Shown: one piece after another, positions 31,540-41,356 of the stretch
How positions within the stretch are numbered: position 1 is the stretch's first letter
Layout: the number at the start of each line of letters is the position of its first letter
DNA from: Ctenosaura bakeri
Taxonomy: Eukaryota > Chordata > Lepidosauria > Squamata > Iguanidae
DNA: 64,000 nt
Direction of reading: 5' to 3'
Assembly (NCBI GenBank): GCA_948474755.1
Contig: CAOLHI010000564.1
Location: forward strand, 62,001-126,000
Made by a program: the position numbers and the translations under genes
The notes under the pieces: generated by a model
Told to the model about the DNA's origin: nothing
Databases searched by the model: none
What the model saw: the letters and a program-made list of their open reading frames with translations, nothing else

Positions 31540-32830
31540 TATGTTAAACCTTAAGCAAAACAGTTCAGTGGGTGCCAGATGAGGTTACATTCACCCTGAA
31601 ATCTCCAGTTTGTAGCTTAGGAATGTTCTTGGACTCAGCCCTGAACCTGGATACCCAGATTGTGGCAGTGGTCATGTGTGTTAAAACTCATGGGACAACT
31701 ATGCCCATTCCAGGAGAAATCAGATCTAGTTATGGTGACATCCTATTTGGATGACTTTAACACACTCTATATTTGGAAACATCAAGAGGTCCAAAACGCT
31801 GCAGCTAGACTACTGACAATGACTAGTTATAGGGAGCATATAACTCCCTTCCTAAAACAGCTTCACTGGCTACCAGCATATTTCCAGGCACAATTCAAAA
31901 ATGCTAGTTATGACTTATAGAATCCCATACAGCATGTATTCAAATTAGTTAAAAGACCATGAGTGAAATTCCAGGTCAGCTCATGTCTCCTGGTCTGACC
32001 TCCATGTGAATCCTGACTTACCAGAATCAGCCACTGCAAATAATGACAGATTGTTCTCCTGTTGACTGAGGTGCAGCAGACTGACATATCCACCACACTC
32101 AAGTGGGTGATCTCTGGTACAACAATTAGAAGCAGAATCTCCGTTTCAATTCCTCCTTGCACCAGGGATCACTGGAGAGAAGAAGGTAGAAATGTCAATC
32201 TGCTGCACTCTGACCAACAGAACAGATCCCTGTTGCTCACAGCGGCTGCTGCCTGGTAGGTCAAGACTGGGGGACTTTTATGTTTCCTATGTATTCCCCA
32301 CACTATTGAATACATAAAGATCATGAAAATGAACATAACTGATGAATTCCAGCCCATGTCTCCTTACTGAGCTTTCTTGAGTTCTAAGATCTTCAAGGTG
32401 AGAGCTTTCTCTTGTTCCCACCACCATCCCAGGCTTGCATGGTAAGAATATGAGGAACAATCCATTGGGTGGCTGTTCCTAGGTCATGGAACTCCCTTTC
32501 TAGAGAAGCTCAGTTGCCCCCTCCCCACTTCTATGCTTTCTCTTCTCTTGCAGGCCAAGACCTTCTTATTAAAACAGGCTTCCTGATTTTAACTGCTGGG
32601 GGAATGTGCTATGGGTATACTTTTTCCCCCAATATGTAATACATGTTTAATATCTTTTTAACTGTTTTTAAACTAATATAAGCAGTGTTTAAATTGTATC
32701 AATTGCTTAATGCTTTTTAAATTTTTGTGCAACATATTATTTTAGCTAGCTATTTTGTATTAAATTTTATTGCAAGTCATTTTGGATCCCATTTTGGGAA
32801 AAAGAGATAAAACAAAACAAAACCCTAAAT
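31540..32830 (+). mobile_element. L2-type LINE, degenerate ORF2 3' part
   Basis: The plus strand encodes the end of an L2-like reverse transcriptase. 'LGMFLDSALNLDTQIVAVV' is at about 31615-31675. Then 'EVQNAAARLLTMTSYREHIT' and 'FLKQLHWLPAYFQAQFK' (within 31660-31920) match the family's 'vQNAAARLltg...HItPvLkeLHWLPv' signature. Later 'WNSLSREAQLPPP' (about 32480-32530) fits the 'lWNsLP' box. The 3' end, 'gcaagtcattttggatcccattttgggaaaaagagataaaac', fits the L2 tail. Frameshifts and stops are frequent, so it is an old, inactive copy. Confidence 0.82.
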
Positions 32831-33395
32831 ATGCTCCTGACTTCAGTGACACAACAAAGATGACAAAAGAACAGCAATAAAATATGGTTCTGCATTTGGC
32901 AATCGACACATGCACACAATCCCTTTGGCGACTCAGACCAGCCCTTGGCTGTCACTGCTTGTTCTCAAAATTTTCCAGAACTTTTCCTGAGACTCTACAA
33001 CCTTTCCACAGGCCCATTTTGAAAGGCGGCACAGCTTCATGTGGGATATCCTGTTTGAAAAGAGAAGTGATTGACATATATTTTAATATTTGAACAGATG
33101 GAAACCTTACCTTTTTGATCTTATATAGGTGTTTATGCATCTGTTATACAAAGTCAGTTTTACAAGCAAAGTCATGTGATTTATATAAGTGATTTATGCT
33201 ATAGACATTCTATAGAGATGTGTGTGCACATGTGCCCATTCACCTCCCTGATATACACATTGGTTGACTTCAAAGATGATAGTTTTATTCCAGGATAAGA
33301 GGTAAGGAAGGTTTGGGGACTATTGCGGCAGAGACATCTTCAATTACTTTAGACAAGAAGACATTTTTATTGAACAAACTACTTAAGCTTATGTC
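32831..33395. other. Unannotated intergenic DNA
   Basis: No recognised repeat or gene. Confidence 0.5.
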
Positions 33396-33398
33396 TTA

Positions 33399-33806
33399 GG
33401 CCATTTCTGCACGTTACTTTCTCCTGTTGTCCTCATGTAACAATCCTGGTGGCACCTTTGCCAGGAAGAGAGTGCAACGGGAACACTCCCCTCCACACTC
33501 AACGAGTTCCCCTGAGAAAGGGAGCATGAGTGACACATGTCTGCCTTCCACAGTGCAGCTGGGCTCTTTCTCATTCTGCACTGGGGAAGGAAGCACCTCC
33601 TGCCTTTCCACATGGCAGGTAAGGATGGGAGCATCTCATGATCATGGGTGCTTAATGGATTTAATCCAGTAAGCGAATATCCCACAATCATGATGGTTGG
33701 ACGTGAGCTGGCAGAGGGACTGCAATGACATTGTGCATAAGCACAGCCCACAGACCACTGTCATCCCGTCCCCATAGAGGAACTGCAATGCCATATGGAA
33801 ATGTCC
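33399..33806. mobile_element. MITE family C, copy 3 (complete), TTA duplication
   Basis: The 408-bp element runs from GGCCATTTCTGCACGTTAC to CATATGGAAATGTCC, between TTA (33396-33398) and TTA (33807-33809). It is in reverse orientation relative to 4977-5385. It has the 'tggattaaatcc' internal palindrome near 33656-33668. Open frames across it on both strands are not conserved among copies. This is the reference copy for family C in the window. Confidence 0.9.
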
Positions 33807-33809
33807 TTA

Positions 33810-36800
33810 GTCTGTGACTTTCTCTTCTAGAATTTACTTCTGTGTGAGAACATATCTCCTTTAAAATGAGTAGAACAGGCAGGATCCAAGAGAGTTATTC
33901 TGCAGACAGAACTGAGCCTGTCTGTGGAACAGGCAGCAGGAGAATTCCTTCACTCCAATGCAGCTCTCCACATGTCCTCAAAACCTCCTTTCTTTCCAAT
34001 GGATCAGGGGTCTGGGTTGTGTGACAGGTCATAGTAAAGGAGGAGGAATAAAATTCAGTGCTTGCATACCTCCACTATCATGATGTTGGATTTAGTGAGT
34101 TTTGTCTGATTATCAAATTGAAATTCTTTTTTAAAAAGTTCAAATGCTTGGGATTTATTCAAGGGACTGGGAAACAGGGGAGTGGGTGGCAACTTTAAGA
34201 ACAACCATAGTGCCAATTTTTATTCCTCCACCCCTGCCCTTTAAGGCTTGAAGTTTAAGCCATGATGCTTTGGGAAAGTGTTTTGGAACAACTTATCTGC
34301 CACACTGTCCTGTGGTTTCCCTTCTGATTTCAGACATCTGAGTCACCAGGCATAGCAGCTGTACAGAGCAGATTGCACATGGCATTGAATTAAGCTGTAG
34401 ATCTTTTTGTGTCTATCCCTAGCCATAAGAAGTGACACATCCCTTCCACAGAACATACCTGTGGCCATAAGAATTTGGGATTTTTTAAATCAATTGGTTG
34501 AGGTTTGTATAGTCCCTCAGTTTTTACTCTTTGTAATAGTTAAAATCCCAGGCATCCTGGTTTCATTGTATCGTGATACTTTAAATTGCCAAAATCTACT
34601 GGAGACCCAGCCAAGGGTTTAGCTGTTACCCTATACAACATAAACTAGCTTGCTGCTCTCAGGTATGATGGACTCTTTTTCTATCCCATCACCACTGTTG
34701 AAGGAAGGTTGAAATACCAGAGCAGTCTTCTACTGTATATAGAACAGAAGGGGAAAACATTTTGTCCTTTGCCTCAGGGTTATAATAACTAGGGAACATT
34801 TTCTCAGTGAAACTTCTCCATGGAGTAAACTGGATCCACACATTCCTCACTCCTGTCTGATCATTACATAAAATAACCAACACCTCTGTGTATAGTTTAC
34901 ATTTTTGATAAATCTGGCTTGCCTACATAGGTCTGAACCACAATGAGTATGTTAACTATTAAGATCCCATAGGACTCTTTGTAGAATTTTTTTTTTTTTT
35001 TTTTTGGCATCATCATTTTCTGTTTCCAATCCAAATCTTTCATTGTCTGTTTCAAAAATTCTGTTTTTTATCTTTCTTCATTGAGGACTCTTTGTTAGGT
35101 TTTTTCCCCATTAATGTGTCAATTTCTCCTTTTCCCACTCCTTCACCCTAGTACAGATTCTTACATTTTATGAAGAAGAACAAGCTAACAATTTTACTAA
35201 ATTACTGACAGATTAAAATGTAAACTGTTAATTAAAAAAGGTGCTTATCTCGAAGCAGATGATGATCTCCATCTCTTCCCAGACTAGCTGAATTTGAATG
35301 CATCCTTTAAAAGTCATTACTGAAACTTTCAGTGCTTCAGTATGTTCACCTGACTACACTTACATAGAAAAGATGGGTGGAACAATATATTTGCTTTCTT
35401 TTGAGGGTTTTTTTAAATTTTATTTTCAGGTGAAGGAATGTTGTTGCTGACAGGTTCCAGTTTACATCCTTAGACAAAGACCCTGCCCCAGATCAATATT
35501 TCAGAAACACAAAATTTTCTGTGGAATTAGTGTGAAGTAAAGTTGTTTGAGAAAAGTCCCCTTTCTGCCCTGATATGAGGCTGAGGGTACAATTTTCTCA
35601 ACTCCAGGCCCAATTTCTGTGTATCATTAAAACAAGAAAAGAACTTCACCAAAAAATGTGGTGGTATCTTTTTGTCTCAAAGGCTAAAGTATCTAAGCCC
35701 AGCAGTGTTTGGAGTGCTATGAAACTTAAGACTTTTCCAGAGTGTTCTTGATTATTTGGAACAATGTTTTAATATTCAAAAATGAAATTAAAAACATATA
35801 GACCTCAGAAAAGGAGGTTTCATAGTTTCATAAGAAACCCTGTGAACATCATGTTTGGAATCTGTTAAATAACTCTTAGAAACACATTCAGTAAAATATA
35901 ATTATTGAACATATTCAAAAGCAGACTCTTCTAATTTGGCACCAATTAGATGTGTTATATTACAGCTTCCATCACCCAAAGCCAGCACAGACACACTGGA
36001 TATGATAGTCCAACTCATCTGGAGAGTGCTGGGTTAGGAAAAACAGCTCTGAGATGCAAACTCGGTTCATGTGTGATATATACAAATATCACTCATTTTA
36101 AGTGTGATACTTTGGGGGTTTGCTTTTGCTTTCAATCAAATGAAGTGAATCCACTAAAATACAACTCTCCACTGAAAATCAGGGTTTTGGGGTAAGATCA
36201 GTACTGTTGGGTCGATTACTATCCCATGAAAGAATTCTGCAAAATCTCCAGAAGTCCCAGAGCCTTCAATAGATTTCTGGCAGCCCTACATGTGGCATGC
36301 TTTTCACAAATTTAGTGTCTAGGCAAAGTCAATAGCTTGCATGCAATGGCCAGTCCCAATAGGCCAGTTGAATCAGATCCTGAATGGTAGGTCAACACTC
36401 AATCCAGTTAATTCAATTGGCTAGTTTAGTTAGGACATGCAAGTGAATACAGGCCAATTGTATTTCCACTGTGTAGATAAAAGGGGAGATACATTACTTT
36501 CTAGAATTTGATAATGGTGTTTAATAAAAGTTTATGAATACATGAGACTGCTTCATCACCAAGTCAAATCTTTAGTCTATCTCTTTTTAGTGTAAAGTCC
36601 ACACCGACTCTTCAATATTTCAGGGTTATTTTCCAGCCATTTCTAGAAATGCCAAGAATTCCTGGGACATAAACAAACAAACAAACAAATTTATTTTGCA
36701 CACAGGACATGTCCTGGATCCCAGCTTCTTTGATTTCTCAGTGGTCTTAACAATTATGAAATAAGACATTTCTGAGTTTTAAGTTTTTAATAGTCACATA

Positions 36801-36840
36801 TTCAAAATGTTCTTTTTCACCATTGAGTACAATGAGAACT
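33810..36840. other. Mostly unannotated; one DNA-repeat scrap at 35945-36045
   Basis: 'tacagcttccatcacccaaagccagcacagacacactggatatgatagtccaactcatctggagag' is a decayed copy of a common reptile repeat ('ctacaactcccatcagccccagccagcatggccaatgg...tagtccaac...tctggaggg'). A T run is at 34988-35006 and an ACAA run at 36669-36690. Nothing else was recognised in about 3 kb. Confidence 0.4.
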
Positions 36841-36844
36841 AGAA

Positions 36845-37535
36845 TTATGGAATCATAGCATCTTAGCATAAGGGCTATCTAGTCCAACCTCCTGTCATGC
36901 AGGAATATACCAGTGCAGGACTCTCATCCTGCAAGATGCAAGATGCTTATCCAACCTCTGCTCAAAGACCTATAAAGATGAAGAGTCCAATCCACCCTCT
37001 GAGCCTTCCCTTCCACTGTTGAACAGTAATTAGAGTGAACAAAATAAAAAAATAAGAAAATAAAGTTAAAAAAAAGTTCTTCCTAATGTTTGCATAGAAT
37101 CTCTTTTCTTGTAAATCGAATCCATTGGTTTGTGTTCTCCTCTTTGAAGCAGCAGAAAATAGCCTTACTCCATCTTCTGCAAGACATCTCTTAAGATATT
37201 TAAAAATAGCTATCATGTCTCCTTTCTTTCTTTTCTTCTCCAAGCTAAACATAGACCATTCCCACTCTACACTGTTACAGTGCTATTGTTCGACTTCTAA
37301 CATCCTGTGGAATCCTGGGGTTTGCAGTTCAGGGGCGGCATTTAGAATCCTCAGCCAGAGAGTTCTTGGGCCTCAGTAAACTACAAACCCCAGAATTCCA
37401 CAAGATGTGGAAAGTGGAATAATAGCACTATATCAGTGTAGTGTGGAAGTGGTCATACTCAGCTTCTTCAGTTTTTCCTCAAAAGGCTTGGGTTCTAGAC
37501 CTTTGGTCATCTTGATTGAACAACAACTGAATCAA
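36845..37535 (-). mobile_element. CR1 LINE 3' end (old), split by MITE A
   Basis: The minus-strand CR1 end: the tail is seen as 'aattatggaatcatagcatcttagcataagggctatctagtccaacctcctgtcatgcagg'. It continues through 'gaagttcttcctaatgtttgcatagaatctcttttct' (about 37074-37110) and 'tttaaaaatagctatcatgtctcc', to 'aaagtcatctagacc'-type sequence near 37530. The region corresponding to residues of the '[15 protein letters not shown]' box is readable. An AT-rich insertion near 37027-37072 and a family A MITE (37254-37454) interrupt it. Highly decayed. Confidence 0.85.
37254..37454. mobile_element. MITE family A, copy 5, ATA duplication inside CR1
   Basis: The 201-bp palindrome GACCATTCCCACTCTACACTG to GTGTAGTGTGGAAGTGGTC lies between ATA (37251-37253) and ATA (37455-37457). 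The host CR1 sequence 'gctaaacata-ctcagc' matches the uninterrupted 'actaaacatacccagc' of the copy at 16961-17625. So the empty site, and the 3-bp duplication, are directly confirmed. Confidence 0.93.
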
Positions 37536-37655
37536 CACATATATGAGGAATGGTGAAGCCATGGGCCTCCAAATGTTGCTCCCATTGATCCTAATCAGCA
37601 TAACCAAAGTCATGGCATGATGAGAGATGTAGTTGAGCAACAGCAAGATGCCCAT
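37536..37655 (-). repeat. DNA-repeat fragment ('tagtcca' family)
   Basis: Reads on the minus strand as 'ctcaactacatctctcatcatgccatgactttggttatgctgattaggatcaatgggagcaacatttggaggcc'. This is a decayed form of the same repeat as at 35945-36045. Confidence 0.45.
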
Positions 37656-38876
37656 AGTTGTTATATTCTCTGAATACAGGACAATATTGTAAAGCTCCCT
37701 TACTATACACCCTTCCTTGATACTAAACTCAATGAAACTTATTCCTCTGTAGGTATGCATAGGGCTGCACTGTGTGGTGCTTACTTTAAATTAAATGTGA
37801 ATGCATCACTAATTTTACTTGTAAGCTGAAGGACAGAAAGATGTGTCATGATAGCTAGCTTTTTTGATCCCCTAATTGGCAGCTGCTCCTTCTCAAAGTC
37901 AGCAGAACAACATGTTTGTTGTCTACATGTGATTTTTAAGCACTTACATCTTTTGATCAAAAACCTTGCTAGCAAGAAGTCCTTTTGTATTAGCTCTCTA
38001 TAATTATGATCACATCCTTTATTCAGCAGAAATTCTGGGATGCCCTTTCATGCTTATACAAACACTGCCTTCTGGGATTCATTTAAAGCCTCCCCCGGTG
38101 CGCTACTGGTCACCTGTCAGTTATACACCTGAAGGATATGGGAGGAAATCATAGCCGTGTCAGCTGAAAAAACAGCCTGACTTCAAGCATTTAAACTGGG
38201 TATTGACAAAAGGAGCCAAGAAAATCAAAAGTGGAGAAATTGCTGACAGAGATCAACCTGGCTGCCTTATGACTGCGATATGGAATAGGATTATTAAGGG
38301 AAAAAGCAGAGAGGAAAGATGGCTGCTGTTATGTAACTTCCTCCAAGGCCTATACACAGAGATCAGGGGATCTGATTGGGATAAGGTTCCCTTTAAATGT
38401 GAGTCGTTCTTCTTTTGCCTGTGATGACTAAATTCCTATATTATGAAACAAGAGGGGAACACCACACAGGGAGAAGTTCGGTGATGTGGAAATGTAAGAG
38501 GTCACTCAAATGATGTCTCTCTATACACTCTCCAGCCTGCTGTGTGGAGGTAGAGTTGCCAGGTGAAATAAGGGACAGAGTTCCGGTAACTTTTATAGTT
38601 GTGTAAAAGAGGAAATGCTTGTTATGCAAATACTACATCCTTCAGGTTTCTCTTTGTACTCCCTCTTGCAGCATAGATAGAAATGAGAAGTAGGGTTGCT
38701 CTGGTGAAGGACCAACTGGATCTCCTTTTGGCAGGGCTGGGCTTTTGGTTATGGTCTGGAAAAGGTCAGAAGCCGGGAACTAGTTTCAAGATGGGGGCAC
38801 ACCAGTTCCAAAAAGCACGAGCAGGAGCAGGGGGAATATCAGAAGGTGAGACTGAGAACAAATCCAGAAATACAGG
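37656..38876. other. Unannotated intergenic DNA
   Basis: No repeat recognised. The 38170-38400 part is purine-rich and repeat-free. Confidence 0.45.
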
Positions 38877-39122
38877 GGCCATTTCACATCACACAGTTAT
38901 AGCACTATGATTCCACTTTAACTGCAGAGCAACATCCTATGGAATCCTGAAACAGACAGTTGTCGGGGGGGGGCATTTAGAATTCACAGCCTGAAAATTC
39001 CTCTAGTGCCTCACTAAAATGAAAACCCAGAACTCCATAGGATGTTTAAACAGAATCATACTGATTTCGTCATGGTTTAAGTAGAATCATACTGATATTA
39101 TGGTGTAGTGCGAAACAGCCCC
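38877..39122. mobile_element. Palindromic MITE, family A-like (GGGGCC ends)
   Basis: Starts GGGGCCATTTCACATCACAC and ends GGTGTAGTGCGAAACAGCCCC. The arms 'ttatagcactatgattccactttaactg' and 'gtttaagtagaatcatactgatattatgg' pair. A short internal duplication ('agaatcatactgat') occurs near the right arm. Related to 3618-3838. Confidence 0.7.
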
Positions 39123-39454
39123 AGAATACACCTTGCACAAGTAGACTCTGTTGCTTGAGCAAGGCTCACTTGGAAAAGGTCAAATATTCCTTCTTACCCT
39201 GCTGGAAATGGGTGATGGCTGACATGGGTTGGTAGAGCCTGGACAGATCTGGAAGGTTTTTCCCTGAGAGTCTTTAGTTGTATAGGTGATGGTCAGCGTG
39301 CAATGGTGCTCTGCAGTTCCTCACTTCTTTCCCTGAAATGTTTCTAGTCTAACTCATTACTATAGAAACTGTGTTTTAATGCTAAAAATGGGCACCTGGC
39401 TTTTTCTTACATTTATTTCCTTCCCCACCACTTCTTTTGCCATGAATAGGCAAT
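39123..39454. other. Unannotated intergenic DNA
   Basis: No recognised feature. Confidence 0.5.
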
Positions 39455-40295
39455 AGGGATGGGATGAATCCAGAATTTTCTGAATCCAAATCAGAATCCC
39501 TGGAAGGTTCTGGGAATCCACGAATCTCACGAATCTCGAATCTTTCAAATCTTTTTTTTTAAAGAGTTTAAAAAGCAAGGGAAAGAAGGATAATCTTGGG
39601 CAAGACACGCTCTCTCAGCCTTAACAAAAGCCTAGGCAAAGGCAAACCTCCCTATGAAGAAATTTGGCCAGGACAATTGTCATAGTTTTGCCTCAGGATC
39701 TCCCCAGATTGAAAATGACATGAAGGCCTTTTGTACACAGGCAGGAAAATGTGGATTAATCCCACATTTTCCTGCCTGTGTAAACAGGGCCACATACTAC
39801 AGTAGAGAGATAATCCAGGTCAAAACTGGCTTTTCTTTGCATAGCTCCTTCTGGCATCCTGGGGTTTGTAATTTGATGATGCACCAGCACACTTTGGCAG
39901 AGAAGGCTGTTACAACTTGTAAAACTACAAATCCCAGAATTGTGTTTGAAAGAGTTATGCAAAGGAATGTTTCAGCTGTCCTTGAAATCTCAAGCCTGTA
40001 CCTTCCAGTCAAGTGCTGTACTTAAATATTGAATGTTTAATTTAAATATATTGGAATACAACTCCAGATGAAATTTCTGAAATTGTTAGCAAAAGCCATT
40101 ATACTCGGAGGGAAAACTCACCTACTTGCCATCTCCCCTTGTGTGTCTGGTCTTCCAGGTTTTCAGGTGTACCAGTCTCCAAAAAACTATTTGATTGGTA
40201 GATTCAAAAGATTCAGTTTGCCTATTTTGGTGCAGGGATTTGGATTCGTGAATCTCGAGGATTCCAGGATTTGAGGATTCAGCTGGCCCATCCTT
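39455..40295. mobile_element. TIR element with GAATC-rich subterminal arrays
   Basis: The left edge AGGGATGGGATGAATCC and the reverse complement of the right edge, AAGGATGGGCCAGCTGAATCC, form terminal inverted repeats. Next to them the left 80 bp holds seven GAATC motifs. The right 110 bp holds five in inverted orientation (GATTC) plus one direct. Arrays of short subterminal motifs serve as transposase binding sites in several cut-and-paste families. The interior is unrelated repeat debris, including a SINE fragment and a family A-like scrap (39840-39965). Target duplication is not clear. Family unknown to me. Confidence 0.6.
39593..39730 (+). repeat. tRNA-derived SINE fragment
   Basis: 'cttgggcaagacacgctctctcagcc', 'ggcaaaggcaaacctccctatgaagaaatttggccagga' and 'aatgacatgaaggc' correspond to the second half of the SINE at 21765-21996. 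The tRNA-like head is missing. Confidence 0.7.
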
Positions 40296-40593
40296 AGTTG
40301 TAAATAAGAGGTCTTGCTTTTATTGATCCATTCTCAGAGCCTTTTTACTGAATAGCAACATAAAAACTGTATACATAAGTGAATACTAAGTCCTATGCAA
40401 TGTGGCTCCACCAAGTTTTCAGAGTGCCTTCCTTCTCCTTCTCCCAACATCATGGCTAAGCAGAATTCCCTGAACTTCCCCATAGCATTTAATAGGGCTG
40501 AAAGTCCTGATATGGCAAGGGACATTTGCTCCTACCAGCCAAGTTGCATCCATCTAAATCTAAATCCAACTTATTGACACTAGGGAGACTATG
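40296..40593. other. Unannotated intergenic DNA
   Basis: No recognised feature. Confidence 0.5.
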
Positions 40594-40931
40594 AGCCTTT
40601 TCGCACCTTCCCTGCTGCTTCAGTTCTGCAACAGCTTCCTGGTCGAGCGAGCGCTGCATGAACTCCCCACCCCTTCCTACCGCAGTGCAATCTGGGAATC
40701 GCAGACTAGCGCTGAGGCAGGAAGCGCAACCGGCCTGGCTCTCAACGCACCACACGCCAGATAAGTGCGCGCGGGCCCCAGGAGCATTGCGCGACCGTGC
40801 ACCCTTTTTGGCTTTAAGCTGAAAATGAAAATGAAAAGGGCATCAGGTCCTTGAGCGTCGTGTAAATGGGAGTGCGTCATGCAGACTGCTCAAGGGGCCC
40901 TCTCACTTTAGAAACGCCGTGCGAAAAGGGC
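40594..40931. mobile_element. MITE family D, copy 2
   Basis: The ends AGCCTTTTCGCACCTTCC and GCCGTGCGAAAAGGGC are inverted repeats. The element is GC-rich with many CpG sites ('gcgcgcgggcccc', 'gcattgcgcgaccgtgc'). It contains 'ttttggctttaagctgaaaatg', where GGCTTTAAGC is close to a perfect palindrome. Flanks are ATG/ATA. The local CpG island-like composition comes from the transposon, not from a promoter. Confidence 0.8.
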
Positions 40932-41199
40932 ATATGTTAGAATTTTACCAGTAGAAAGGGTTGAGCCTTGAACACAAGCCTCAATGTAGGCCAGAAGCTC
41001 AGAAAGTTAATAATGAGTTAATGAGAAAAAATCTCCATCTTGTATAACAGAAATTAAAAGAGCTATTAGGCCAATAATGGCTTCCCCATTTCTAAAGGTT
41101 AGAGCAGTTAAAACTTTTTTTAAAAAATGTAAATGCAATGACAAATGACTCATGAGGAAAACTAAAAGTTAGATTATTCATTCGCTTCTCCCTTTCTGT
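40932..41199. other. Unannotated intergenic DNA
   Basis: No recognised feature. Confidence 0.5.
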
Positions 41200-41356
41200 G
41201 GCCATTTCCACAGTAGACTGCTATAGCGCTATTATACCACTTTTGACATCCTATGGGAGGGGCCGGCTGGCCCCTCTCTAAACTGCAAACCCCAGGATTC
41301 CATAGGATGTTGAAAGTGGTATAATAGCGCTATAACAGTCTACTGTGGAAATGGCC
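41200..41356. mobile_element. MITE family A, copy 6 (near-perfect hairpin)
   Basis: In this 157-bp element the outer ~65 bases on each side pair almost without mismatch. GGCCATTTCCACAGTAGACTG pairs with the matching right end CAGTCTACTGTGGAAATGGCC. 'ctatagcgctattataccacttttgacatcctatgg' pairs with its mirror. Half of the usual centre is missing, leaving a short loop. No matching 3-bp flanks. Confidence 0.9.

Noticed and set aside
40594..40931. CpG island suggesting a promoter
   Set aside because: The CpG-rich text is the body of MITE D, repeated at 55671-56071 and 10541-11602.
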